Source of the DNA: a virus
Reading direction: 5' to 3' (one strand)
Length of the DNA: 37,361 nucleotides
Virus record (IMG/VR): IMGVR_UViG_3300012211_000006
Coordinates: 1 to 37,361 of that record
Of this stretch, positions 22,986 to 30,785 are shown piece by piece (within the stretch, counting starts at the first letter, position 1; every line of letters begins with the position of its first letter). Both the position numbers and the translations under genes were made by a program. The notes beneath the pieces were generated by a model. That model searched no databases. It was not told the DNA's origin and worked only from the letters and a program-made list of their open reading frames with translations.

Positions 22986-23645
22986 CTACCAATCCGTTCT
23001 AGGCACATCTGCCCTAACACTAGCTAAAAATTCTTCTCGCACCGAGGGCCTAAAAAATACGCCACGAAGAGCCGTTGTCGTCGTAACCGCTGCTTTCTTG
23101 ACTCCTCTCATTTCCATACACAGATGCCGACCACGAATTAAGCACGCTACTCCCCTCGGATATAAGCCATTCTGCAGCGCTTCTGCTATCTCGGCTGTAG
23201 TATCTTCTTGAAGAGCTGGTTTCTTCGCTAGCAATTCCGCCAATCTAGCCAACTTGGACAAACCCAACACTTTTTTCTTGGGAACGTAAGCTAACCACAC
23301 TTGCATCTTCAACGGTAAAAAATGGTGCGGACAAACAGACCAAGCCTCGATTGGGCCCACTGTAATCATCTCCGAGGACTTAGCTGGAAACGTCTTGGCT
23401 AAAATCTCTTTCACCTGCTCTCCATTGGCCATCAAGCCAGAGAAAATTTCACAATAAGCTCTAGCTACACGCTCTGGAGTCTCTCTAAAATTAGGCCCTA
23501 ATTCATCCAAACCAAATTCTCGACCCATAGAACCCAAAATCTCGCGCATGCACTGAGCTACTATAACCTCAAATCTATGCTTCTTTGCCGCCAAAGCCGT
23601 AAACGGATCTTCCTGCTTCGAAACGAACTTCTTGATTGCAGTCAC
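22986..23645 (-). CDS. folE: GTP cyclohydrolase I
   Basis: Converts GTP to 7,8-dihydroneopterin triphosphate, the first step of both folate and 7-deazaguanine (queuosine/preQ0) synthesis. The motifs are complete: FRETPERVARAYCEIFSG, AWSVCPHHFLPL (zinc Cys and His), GLSKLARL, QEDTTAEIAEAL and RGRHLCMEMRGVKK followed by TTTTALRGVF, with the second zinc Cys. About 219 residues from the GTG 5 bases after the dpdA-like stop, which has GAGG overlapping that stop; a TTG at 23669 is also open. Its direct coupling to the DpdA-like gene indicates supply of preQ0-type precursors for DNA modification. QueC, QueD and QueE are not in this window. Confidence 0.95.
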   Translation of the reverse strand: MTAIKKFVSKQEDPFTALAAKKHRFEVIVAQCMREILGSMGREFGLDELGPNFRETPERVARAYCEIFSGLMANGEQVKEILAKTFPAKSSEMITVGPIEAWSVCPHHFLPLKMQVWLAYVPKKKVLGLSKLARLAELLAKKPALQEDTTAEIAEALQNGLYPRGVACLIRGRHLCMEMRGVKKAAVTTTTALRGVFFRPSVREEFLASVRADVPRTDW

Positions 23646-23650
23646 TTTCC

Positions 23651-24703
23651 TCAAAGAGCTGACCCCCAACTAACGTGGGTACTTTTCTCCATTCTAGGTT
23701 TATACCAGTCATTCATATGGCTAAATATCCAGCCATTGAAAATGAAACGATACGCCAATGATCTTCTCAGCAAATCAAAGTCCCAACCCAATTTTTCTAC
23801 GTAACTTTGCACTGACTTCAAAGCTTCTGGAGCTAACGTAGTGATTGAATTCTTACTTGTACTTTGCTTCAATCCTCCTGTTAATGAAACGTGAATCGTG
23901 CCCAGAGATCCTCTATCCGGATCCATCGAGATAATCGCTCCGTAACTTGCTGTCCGTGACCATGAACTGCTATCAACGCTATACCAAGGGTACGCATATG
24001 TCAGAGCTATCGAAGTAAGACCAAAGCCGTGCATTTTCACATGATAGCCTTCTATGGCCCTAAAAACTTCGTCCAAGCACCTTCTCGCCCCTTTGTACGT
24101 CATCCTCTTACCTACACCAGGAGACATACCTATTCTCTTGTAACCAAGATCCAGATATTTCTTCAGCCAATCTATCGAAGCATCGCCATGATAAATTGGC
24201 ACTGGATTCAACCCTTTTTCTCTTAACACTTTCGTCATCTTCCAAACTATCTCTGCCTTCGGAGCGTAATCGAAGGTGACGTAGAAATCCCAATCCTTTT
24301 TTCTTTTCTTGCAGAAGTGAACATACTTGTCCACCGTATCTAGCCTCAACTTATCTATATCTGTCACATCTTTCCGCTTCACCAGAAATTGCTGAAACGA
24401 AAAAGCTCCGGAATCCATCATAATATGATTACAGTGCTCCACATCCACTTCATAAGCTTCTAAGGCTCTAGGAGACCAATAAATTGCCTCTGGGTCTAAG
24501 TATACATAAGAAAAACACCTATATCTCACTCCGCTACATTTCAGAAACTCTTCTTCCAACTCTCTCGTATGAACAACCGTATGAGACAAATAGATCCTCG
24601 GACTAGCATCTGCTTGAGGGGCAATCTTTGGAACTATCCCTTCGGCTAGCTTCAGCTTTTCTGTTTTTCTTGCCTTCCACCGGCCAGATGCACTACCTAG
24701 CAT
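23651..24703 (-). CDS. dpdA-like: DpdA-like DNA transglycosylase (TGT family)
   Basis: 350 residues, ribosome site TTGGAGAAGAA. MMDSGAFSFQQFL at 95-107 carries the DSGAFS active-site motif of DpdA/TGT enzymes; WDFYVTFDYAPKAEIVWK and IGMSPGVGKRMTYKGARR are barrel segments. HGFGLTSIALTYAYPWYSVDSSSW matches a DpdA-typical region with a likely catalytic or binding Asp. DpdA exchanges guanine in DNA for a 7-deazaguanine such as preQ0. Phages with it are resistant to many restriction enzymes. The folE gene follows within 6 bases, supporting the pathway. It could alternatively act on tRNA, but the sequence is closer to DNA-modifying DpdA as I recall it. Confidence 0.85.
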   Translation of the reverse strand: MLGSASGRWKARKTEKLKLAEGIVPKIAPQADASPRIYLSHTVVHTRELEEEFLKCSGVRYRCFSYVYLDPEAIYWSPRALEAYEVDVEHCNHIMMDSGAFSFQQFLVKRKDVTDIDKLRLDTVDKYVHFCKKRKKDWDFYVTFDYAPKAEIVWKMTKVLREKGLNPVPIYHGDASIDWLKKYLDLGYKRIGMSPGVGKRMTYKGARRCLDEVFRAIEGYHVKMHGFGLTSIALTYAYPWYSVDSSSWSRTASYGAIISMDPDRGSLGTIHVSLTGGLKQSTSKNSITTLAPEALKSVQSYVEKLGWDFDLLRRSLAYRFIFNGWIFSHMNDWYKPRMEKSTHVSWGSAL

Positions 24704-24894
24704 TTCTTCTCCAAAACAATGTAATGCTCTCCGTAGCCATCTGAAAGTTCTACTTTCCCCTCTACTTTTGTGGGAATGCTGCTGCCCAAGTAATCATCTA
24801 TGATTCTACTCTCCTCCACCGACTCCACTATCAGAAGCAGCATTCTCTTCTCTTCCGGTTTACCCAAGGAAAACACTCTCGGTTCTAAGCGCAT
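24697..24894 (-). CDS. Small protein resembling the first TOPRIM beta-alpha unit of topoisomerase I
   Basis: 65 residues. From residue 18, MLLLIVESVEESRIIDDYLG is close to the LVIVESPAKAKTI-KYLG start of TopA's TOPRIM domain, including the Glu. The rest of TOPRIM (DxD) is absent. It may be a degenerate TOPRIM remnant or an unrelated protein with a chance match. The start follows the previous stop (TAAATG) and the 3' end overlaps the dpdA-like gene by 7 bases. Confidence 0.55.
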   Translation of the reverse strand: MRLEPRVFSLGKPEEKRMLLLIVESVEESRIIDDYLGSSIPTKVEGKVELSDGYGEHYIVLEKKC

Positions 24895-25200
24895 TTATTC
24901 CCCCAAAGTAACTTTTCTCAACTGGATCTTTCCGTCCGCTGTCTCATCCAACAACCAAAAGGATTCCCCATCCAAAATCCCTCTTCTAAACTTTCTCAAC
25001 AGACCCGGAGCTCGGGTAAGACCTTCTTTCTCCGCTAATTGTTTGAGCTGATTCATGGTTCTTGGTTTCTGTAAAAACAGAAAAGCCTTCTCTATTACAG
25101 ATCCTCTCCTAAAGGGAGTCTTTCTTGCCAGTCTTTTCAACAAAGAATTTGCACACTTTCCGGTCAGAGCAAAACTCTGAACACTCAATTTCTGATTCAT
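24895..25200 (-). CDS. Basic, possibly winged-helix DNA-binding protein
   Basis: About 101 residues from ATG 25200; TTG 25209, with GGAAGAAGG upstream, is an alternative. The region after residue 30 is basic (LKRLARKTPFRRG) and then helix-turn-helix-like (AFLFLQKPRTMNQLKQLAEKEGL). It ends in a beta hairpin (SFWLLDETADGKIQLRKV), as a winged helix would. It overlaps the upstream zinc protein gene by about 90 bases in another frame, which leaves the start uncertain. Confidence 0.55.
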   Translation of the reverse strand: MNQKLSVQSFALTGKCANSLLKRLARKTPFRRGSVIEKAFLFLQKPRTMNQLKQLAEKEGLTRAPGLLRKFRRGILDGESFWLLDETADGKIQLRKVTLGE

Positions 25201-25399
25201 CGAATCCAAGCCTTCTTCCTTTCGTCTTTTTCCCAAAGCAGATATCTGAGTTTCTCTGCCTCAGCTTATAGCAAGTAGCACAAATACCAGTTTCCACAAA
25301 GTACTTTCCGTTTATAGCTTCCTGAACGCTGAACTTCTCGTTACATTCCAAACATAATAGAAGCTGCTTCTCAAGCAACTTTCCCGTAAGTCTAGTCAA
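25109..25399 (-). CDS. Cys-rich zinc-binding protein
   Basis: 96 residues from a TTG with GGGAG 6 bases upstream, overlapping the sigma gene's stop. CLECNEKFSVQEAINGKYF, then CATCYKLRQRN and later CSEFCSDRKVCKFF give several CxxC/CxxxC pairs, consistent with two zinc sites. Basic residues surround them. It may be a DNA- or RNA polymerase-binding factor acting with the sigma factor encoded just upstream. No close family is recognised. Confidence 0.65.
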   Translation of the reverse strand: MTRLTGKLLEKQLLLCLECNEKFSVQEAINGKYFVETGICATCYKLRQRNSDICFGKKTKGRRLGFDESEIECSEFCSDRKVCKFFVEKTGKKDSL

Positions 25400-25955
25400 T
25401 CCAAACTCCCTTGCCCATTAACTGTCTGCAGTCATCTGCTGTAAGTCTGTATCTAGTTGTCAAGGATTTAAACTCTGAGCAGAGAGGCAAAACTTTTCCT
25501 GGTCGTCCGTGCTTAGGACTGCCAGGACCAAACCAACGCTTCATCTGTTCTTTCAACTCTTGAGAAGCCTCCCGATAAATTCTATTCAAAGCATCTTCCG
25601 CCTCCAAACGAGCCAATCTTCGATCGGGCAGAGCCATCGCTTTGATATCTTCCAAAGGGAGCCTATATCCGAATCTTTTTTTGGTCTGCTGTGAGAGTGT
25701 GAAGTTCAAAAGTATGCTATTGATACCACACCATAGATAGGTGCTTTGCGCACCTCTTTGTGGATTCCATGCTCTTTTTCCAACGCGGGTCAGGATGTAA
25801 ATGTAAGCATCTTCTATAAGGTCGTCTGGGTCGACCCAAATCTTCGTATACGCTGGTAAAGTCCTCCAATATCTCCAAGCCAGCTGGAGAACCAATCCTC
25901 TGTATCTCTGAATTACAAGCAGATCCCTTTCTTCATTTCCAGACGGACGGAACAT
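25392..25955 (-). CDS. Phage sigma-70-family factor
   Basis: 187 residues, ribosome site AAAGGAG. Region 2 is visible: VLQLAWRYWRTLP, WVDPDDLIEDAYIYILTRVGKRAWNPQRGAQSTYLWCGINSILLNF, equivalent to the core-binding (DLIQE) and -10 binding helices. The C-terminal part (LEAEDALNRIYREASQELKEQM ... YRLTADDCRQLMGKGV) resembles a reduced region 4. It probably redirects host RNA polymerase to phage promoters at a later stage. This may explain why I see no clear host-type -35/-10 pairs in the window. Confidence 0.75.
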   Translation of the reverse strand: MFRPSGNEERDLLVIQRYRGLVLQLAWRYWRTLPAYTKIWVDPDDLIEDAYIYILTRVGKRAWNPQRGAQSTYLWCGINSILLNFTLSQQTKKRFGYRLPLEDIKAMALPDRRLARLEAEDALNRIYREASQELKEQMKRWFGPGSPKHGRPGKVLPLCSEFKSLTTRYRLTADDCRQLMGKGVWID

Positions 25956-26029
25956 CCGCTTGCTCCTTTCCTCTCCCAGTAAATCCGCTTTCTTTTCTGG
26001 TCTAAGTCCGAGACGTCGTGCTGGGCTGG

Positions 26030-26959
26030 TTATTTAATTTTCCAAAACGTAGCTCGTTCTTCAAACAACTCTGACAACTCATACCGACCCAAGAAATGAT
26101 AGAGAGTCTTCTCCATCTTCTCTGAATGCTGCCACCTCCTCTCTGGGTACTCCACAACTAGATCCAGCACCTTTTTCAGCTCCGTCTGCTGCTTTTCCGT
26201 CCAGACTTCTGACTCTATATCTGTAACAATCGTAGCCATTCTGTATTCTTGTTGAATCCTAGCCCAATCGTTCCTGTACTTCGCCAACAAAGTCTGAATC
26301 ATCATCGGCTGCTTGAACCAATTTTTGTCTGGGCTAGCTCCTGCTGCAAATAAATCTCTGGCCTTAATCGGCCCGACTTTCCAAAGCCCTTTAAGGTTAT
26401 TATGCCCACCTGCCATTGCTTCTACTTTGACCCAGTCCCTCGGTGCTACTCCCTCTTTTCGCTCTACGTCTGCAGCTGTGATGAAATTCTTATCCCAATT
26501 CTCCCAAACTTCTACCCCCTTCATCGTCAACAGCTGATACAAGTCTGAATCCATAGAATGCAATCTAACTTTGCAATTCTTTTCCACCAGCCCCTTAGCC
26601 AAAATGCCCATCAAGTCATCACACTCAACTCCCGATATTTTGATCGTATGGAAACCAAGAGCTTCCAGGAGAGGCTCCAAAACTGCCAACTGCTTCTGCA
26701 TTCTAGGAAATTCTGGGTTGACTTTCCTGTTCGCCTTATACTCCTTCTGCATCAAATGTCGCCACGTAGGACTGTCTGCATCCCAGCAGAACACAAACCT
26801 CGCTTCCGGTTCGGCTTTATGAAGTCGCAGCAAGTTATACAAGAAACCGTGAAGCATGCCCGTTGGAAAACCTTCTTTTGTTTGCAAAGCCACATGGGCG
26901 AAATGTTGCCGGTACGAAATATTTTTCCCATCGACCAGCACCACTAGCTTTTCCATCAT
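26030..26959 (-). CDS. 5'-3' exonuclease (Pol I N-terminal/FEN-like)
   Basis: 309 residues. LVVLVDGKNISYRQHFAH contains the first metal Asp, RFVFCWDADSPTWRHLMQKEYKANR the second and the arch basic residues, and GVECDDLMGILAK and SMDSDLYQLL the Asp clusters. DWVKVEAMAGGHNNLKGLWKVGPIKA is the helix-hairpin-helix. It is the free-standing nuclease of the family A polymerase set, used for RNA primer removal. Its start overlaps the primase stop (ATGATGG). Confidence 0.9.
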   Translation of the reverse strand: MMEKLVVLVDGKNISYRQHFAHVALQTKEGFPTGMLHGFLYNLLRLHKAEPEARFVFCWDADSPTWRHLMQKEYKANRKVNPEFPRMQKQLAVLEPLLEALGFHTIKISGVECDDLMGILAKGLVEKNCKVRLHSMDSDLYQLLTMKGVEVWENWDKNFITAADVERKEGVAPRDWVKVEAMAGGHNNLKGLWKVGPIKARDLFAAGASPDKNWFKQPMMIQTLLAKYRNDWARIQQEYRMATIVTDIESEVWTEKQQTELKKVLDLVVEYPERRWQHSEKMEKTLYHFLGRYELSELFEERATFWKIK

Positions 26960-27906
26960 CTACTTCTCAATTCCAACCTCATCTGGATATCTAAGAGAGG
27001 CGAATAGACTCGGCGATTCAGAATCGCAACTCTAATCTCTGCTGGTATCATTTCATCTGCTTGTTTAACCGGCCAGGGAAACGCCACTGAAACTTTCATG
27101 TGAGAAACCAGGTAACTAGCCACTCCCAAGAATCCTCTTACGCCTGCCCGATCCGGATCTGGAAATAAAATCACTTCCTTGAAATCCGAGATCTCTGCCC
27201 ACTGCGTATTCGTAGCACCACTGCCCAATAGGGCCGCTGAACAGATTTTACCATGCGTCGCCCTCTCTATTGCCAAGGACTTGAAAATTCCCTCTGAAAG
27301 CACGATCCAACCACTCTTATATTTCTTCGAATTTGCATTATACACGAACTTGAGGCCCTGAGAATTGAGGTATTTTGGCTTCCTTTTCCCCGTGTAGTCC
27401 CTACCTACAAAACCCAATAGTTTCCCTTCTGAATCTCTCACTGGAAAAATGATTCTATCCCGAAATCTATAATCGTAGGGAGCAATCCCAATCTCATATT
27501 TCTCCAACTGCTCCTCCGTGATGCCCCTTTCTCTCACATAGTCCCAAGCCTCTCGAGCTAACCTCTCTCTTTTCAACTTCCAGAGAAGCTCAAACCCGTC
27601 TGGAAGTTCTACTTTCGCTGATCGTCTTCTTGTCTCCCGTGTAAAGGAAGTCTGCTGTACTTGCTCCAAGTCAAAATCTGAAGCTCCCAACTTCCTGACT
27701 ATTTCTAATATCGCTTTTCTTGAACTCCAATTGCAGTTGAAGCAGTGTCCCAATCCCGAGCTAATATTGAAACCGCATCTAAACTTCTCATCTGGAGATT
27801 CCCCCATATCTGTGCAAAATAAACAGCAAATTCTGTATTCATTGTCATCGGCAGAACTCTGCCTTACTTCTAACCCCCTACTCATCAAAAGATCAAAGAC
27901 ATTCAT
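26956..27906 (-). CDS. DnaG-like primase (zinc finger + TOPRIM)
   Basis: 316 residues. A CHC2-type zinc finger lies at the N-terminus: C28-x2-C31 and H54-C55-x2-C58. In the core, YDYRFRDRIIFPV, LGFVGRDYTG and KYLNS are typical primase segments, followed by TOPRIM residues (WIVLSEGIFKSLAIE with Glu, VILFPDPDRAG with DxD). The C-terminal helicase-binding domain is short or absent. It lies next to the DnaB helicase gene, giving a T7-like primase-helicase pair on separate chains. Confidence 0.92.
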   Translation of the reverse strand: MNVFDLLMSRGLEVRQSSADDNEYRICCLFCTDMGESPDEKFRCGFNISSGLGHCFNCNWSSRKAILEIVRKLGASDFDLEQVQQTSFTRETRRRSAKVELPDGFELLWKLKRERLAREAWDYVRERGITEEQLEKYEIGIAPYDYRFRDRIIFPVRDSEGKLLGFVGRDYTGKRKPKYLNSQGLKFVYNANSKKYKSGWIVLSEGIFKSLAIERATHGKICSAALLGSGATNTQWAEISDFKEVILFPDPDRAGVRGFLGVASYLVSHMKVSVAFPWPVKQADEMIPAEIRVAILNRRVYSPLLDIQMRLELRSR

Positions 27907-27933
27907 TTCTTATAGCACCCACTTTGCCTATTC

Positions 27934-29304
27934 TTAAGATACACCCGCTTTCCTCTCCAACTCCAGCTTTTCACGGCGAAGAGTAGCGTCCCTATCATAG
28001 AAAAGCATTCTGTCCTTATCATTGAGAATATTTGCTCCTACGTGCTGAATATCATTTCTGTGCTTTTCTATCCATACGAACATGGAATCTTCTCCCCACT
28101 CTCCCTGCCCCAAGGAAAGGACAAACGTTGCTTTTCTCATCTTGGATATATCTTCTGCTATGTGCTTACCACGGATGATCTTCAGCTCCGCCGATTGTCT
28201 GTCTGTCTGAGAAGCTGTCCAACCGATCAAACTGTGCCTAGCCAACACTGCCCGGAAGTCTCTATAGATATCCGCAAACTCCATTCGCCTTTCTTGCTGC
28301 TTCCTCTGAGGTCTAATCTCATCATCGTAATCCACAATGACTACATCCGCCATGAACCCTTTGTTTCTTTGCTGCTCCCAAATATTCTCTACCGCTCCTA
28401 TTGTAATGGCCCCATCCGTGCCATCCACAACTTTAAGTCTCGACCTGAGTAACTTCTTGTATCTGTGAAACTTTTCCCGGACCCGTTCCGGCATCTCTGA
28501 AAGTCTCGATAGGGGTAAGGACGTAATCGCAGCATCGAACCTGTCTTCTATGTCCTCTCTCGGATCTTCCAACGTAAAGTGTAGTACGTTGAGGCCTTGC
28601 AGAGTATAAGCCAAAGCTAGCCAAATAAAAAAGAGGGTCTTTCCCCTCCCATAGGGAGCCATAATCAACCCCAAGTGCTTCCGAGCGATGATCCTGACCA
28701 ATCTGTCTATCGGATCTATCAAGAGCACCGGGAACCTCTGCCTTCTCCTCTGCAGAATCCTTCTCGCAATCCTTTGCTCCAACTCCCGGTCATTGAAAAT
28801 ATCGACTGGCTCTCCCGCTTCTTTTCCCAATTGCTCCACTGCTTTCCGAGCCACTTCCAGAAACTTATCCGGAGTCAAAGCCCCCGCCTCTACCAACGTC
28901 GTCATTTGATGGATAGCCAAAGCCAAACTGTGCTCTATCTTGTACGTCCTCACTTTCTCCAATATCGCATCTGCCGCCACTCTCTTGTGCCCATTCGTTA
29001 GCAAGGCACCGTAATCCAGGATTCTTTTCTGTGTTTCCTCTTTCCAACCCGACTTCTGGCATCTGTCTAACAACTCGACCCGGAGCATCTTTCCCAAGGG
29101 CTCTCTGTATCTGGACCAAAAGTTCAAAGCCATTTCTGCCACCAAGGTCCGCTCCATCCCTTCATGGGCATTCATCTTCTTAAAGTCTTCCACCGTCAGA
29201 AGATGACTTGCCACCTTGAGAAAGTCTCTGTCATGTACGAGAAAACCAATCAATTGATCTTGAAAATGAGCATCCTCCCAAAATGAAACTTCTTTTTCCG
29301 CCAT
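27934..29304 (-). CDS. dnaB-like: Replicative DNA helicase (DnaB family)
   Basis: 456 residues from MAEKEVSFWEDAHFQDQL; start chosen for GGGGGAG upstream (the frame opens 10 codons earlier). N-terminal helical domain, then RecA-like core: Walker A APYGRGKT, FTLEDPREDIEDRFDAAI (H1a-like), Walker B DVVIVDYDDEIRPQ, WTASQTDRQS (sensor/H3) and RKATFVLSLGQGE. The usual linker is present. It unwinds DNA ahead of the polymerase. It pairs with the primase 27 bases downstream. A 243 bp gap with no convincing gene lies upstream. Confidence 0.92.
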   Translation of the reverse strand: MAEKEVSFWEDAHFQDQLIGFLVHDRDFLKVASHLLTVEDFKKMNAHEGMERTLVAEMALNFWSRYREPLGKMLRVELLDRCQKSGWKEETQKRILDYGALLTNGHKRVAADAILEKVRTYKIEHSLALAIHQMTTLVEAGALTPDKFLEVARKAVEQLGKEAGEPVDIFNDRELEQRIARRILQRRRQRFPVLLIDPIDRLVRIIARKHLGLIMAPYGRGKTLFFIWLALAYTLQGLNVLHFTLEDPREDIEDRFDAAITSLPLSRLSEMPERVREKFHRYKKLLRSRLKVVDGTDGAITIGAVENIWEQQRNKGFMADVVIVDYDDEIRPQRKQQERRMEFADIYRDFRAVLARHSLIGWTASQTDRQSAELKIIRGKHIAEDISKMRKATFVLSLGQGEWGEDSMFVWIEKHRNDIQHVGANILNDKDRMLFYDRDATLRREKLELERKAGVS

Positions 29305-29547
29305 TATTGCACTCCCCCAAAGCCGTTCTTTCAAACCCTGTTCGGCATACTAATCATAAATTTCTACTTCTCTCTGGATTCTTTTTCCAATTCCATGAAA
29401 ATCCTCCTCTATCCCATCCACCAGAACCTATCTACTGCCTCTACAACGGTCTACAACTAATCATTTCCATGGAGAATGGGAATTTATACCACCTTTTCCA
29501 AAAAACCGTTAAAAACGACTACAAAGCCCTTCCAAACACTCTTCGCT

Positions 29548-29739
29548 TCAAGGAAGCTTGTAGTAAATCTTTTCCAGGTGCTCCACCTGTAAATTCGACA
29601 GATCTCCCTTCCTCTCATACTGATCGTGCAAAGACGCAACAAACTCCTTCTCCCAATCCGACAATCTTTCCGTGTAATCAAAGCAAGCCATGAGCATCTG
29701 ATGAATCTGAGAACCTCTATCTTGCTTTGGATCTAACAT
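29548..29739 (-). CDS. Small hypothetical protein
   Basis: 63 residues with AGGAGAGATCCGG before the ATG. It is helical and acidic/aromatic (WEKEFVASLHDQYERKGDLS). The pattern W-EF--S---Q----G-LS--Q is familiar from small phage proteins linked to replication genes, but no name can be given. It sits just upstream of the helicase gap. Confidence 0.65.
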   Translation of the reverse strand: MLDPKQDRGSQIHQMLMACFDYTERLSDWEKEFVASLHDQYERKGDLSNLQVEHLEKIYYKLP

Positions 29740-29760
29740 CCGGATCTCTCCTCTTAACTT

Positions 29761-30276
29761 CTACTGCTTCCTCTTACCTCTTTTCTGCCGGGAGGTCGCA
29801 GATCTGATCATCCTCCTACTTCTAACTCTCACCACCTCCCGGACCGCTCCCACTTCTACCATCAGCCTATCTACCTCTTCTTCCAAGCCGAGTACTATCG
29901 CTACCCCCTTAGCTCTAGCCAGGATATCCGCTACTCTCTGAAATTCCGACAGCAACACTTCCATGGACTGTTCTGAGTCTGACCTGATCTTACTGACATG
30001 CCAATATCCTTGCTCCTGTCCAGGAATATGCACATAGGCCACCGTCTCTACTTCCTTTTCCTCTACGATGCTAATGACCCGTACGCTGCGGATGATTTCC
30101 CGAGCTGTTTCCAACCAATGCTGCTCCGCTGCTTTTCGCACATCCCATTCAAACTGATCATGGAGTGGGCTGGTGGGATTCTTTGCATCTTCTATTACCA
30201 AGTTCGGAGTCAGAAGCCCATGCTGCTGATACAGATCGTTCACTCTTTGTCTAATTGCCGGTGTCTCTCTGATCAT
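29761..30276 (-). CDS. Conserved phage protein (SPLH-FEWD motif)
   Basis: 171 residues, ribosome site AAAGGAGAG. It has the pattern common to a phage family of unknown function: VIEDAKNPTSPLHDQFEWDVRKAAEQHWLETAREIIRSV, then YVHIPGQEQGYWHV and a helical, Val-rich and finally very basic C-terminus (RSRRMIRSATSRQKRGKRKQ). The basic tail suggests nucleic-acid binding. It is the first gene after array A, and its ribosome site begins about 20 bases beyond the array edge. Confidence 0.75.
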   Translation of the reverse strand: MIRETPAIRQRVNDLYQQHGLLTPNLVIEDAKNPTSPLHDQFEWDVRKAAEQHWLETAREIIRSVRVISIVEEKEVETVAYVHIPGQEQGYWHVSKIRSDSEQSMEVLLSEFQRVADILARAKGVAIVLGLEEEVDRLMVEVGAVREVVRVRSRRMIRSATSRQKRGKRKQ

Positions 30277-30309
30277 CGTTCTCTCTCCTTTATTCTCATA
30301 GCTAACCGC

Positions 30310-30725
30310 AGCTCATCCTAGCAAAACGAACCGCTCCGGTCCTCTTCTCATCTGCCTAAACGAACCAGATCTCATCTGACCTATTCATTCCGTAACCCAC
30401 CACATCTGCCACACTAGATCCCAGCTAAACATTTCTTAGGCCAACAACCCGAACCATATCTGCCTAACCAAACCAGATTGTATCTGAGCCCTTCAGAGCT
30501 CTGCTGAACGCTGCGTCCGTTTCAAACCCGACGTGATCTGCCGAGCCGCTGCGAAGCCAACCGCTACTAGCGCTGAGCACCGGAGCTAATCTGCCCGAGT
30601 AGACCAGAGCCGAACACATCATAGCCAAACATCTCCGTGCACCCGAGACCGCAACTCATCTGCCATTTCTTTCCGAACCTTAGCCCCTCCAACCATGAAA
30701 AAGCACAACGCATCTGCCAAATCAA
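30310..30725 (-). repeat. Pentamer-coded array A (7 ATCTGCC punctuations)
   Basis: There is no gene here. On the plus strand the sequence falls into pentamers N-C-N-N-A/T for long stretches; for example nine of nine pentamers after the anchor at 30350 have C at position 2 and A/T at position 5. Exact ATCTGCC anchors start at 30350, 30404, 30458, 30536, 30589, 30658 and 30712 (spacings 54, 54, 78, 53, 69, 54). On the transcript strand this reads A/T-N-N-G-N with GGCAGAT punctuation. The array ends about 30 bases before the 30276 gene. About 60 bases at its other side, next to the 30786 stop, are not clearly in phase. See array B and findings. Confidence 0.85.
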
Positions 30726-30785
30726 AACCAGATCTGAGGGACCTTCTTATCGAAGAACCCCCAGATCCGTCAAACGCGCTCCTTA

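Noticed and set aside
24697-24894. Functional topoisomerase fragment
   Set aside because: The DxD of TOPRIM and all other domains are missing; kept only as a resemblance.
29305-29547. Small gene or host-type promoter in the gap before dnaB
   Set aside because: Only a 10-codon frame and a lone TATAAA-like box without a -35 partner are visible; nothing supports a call.
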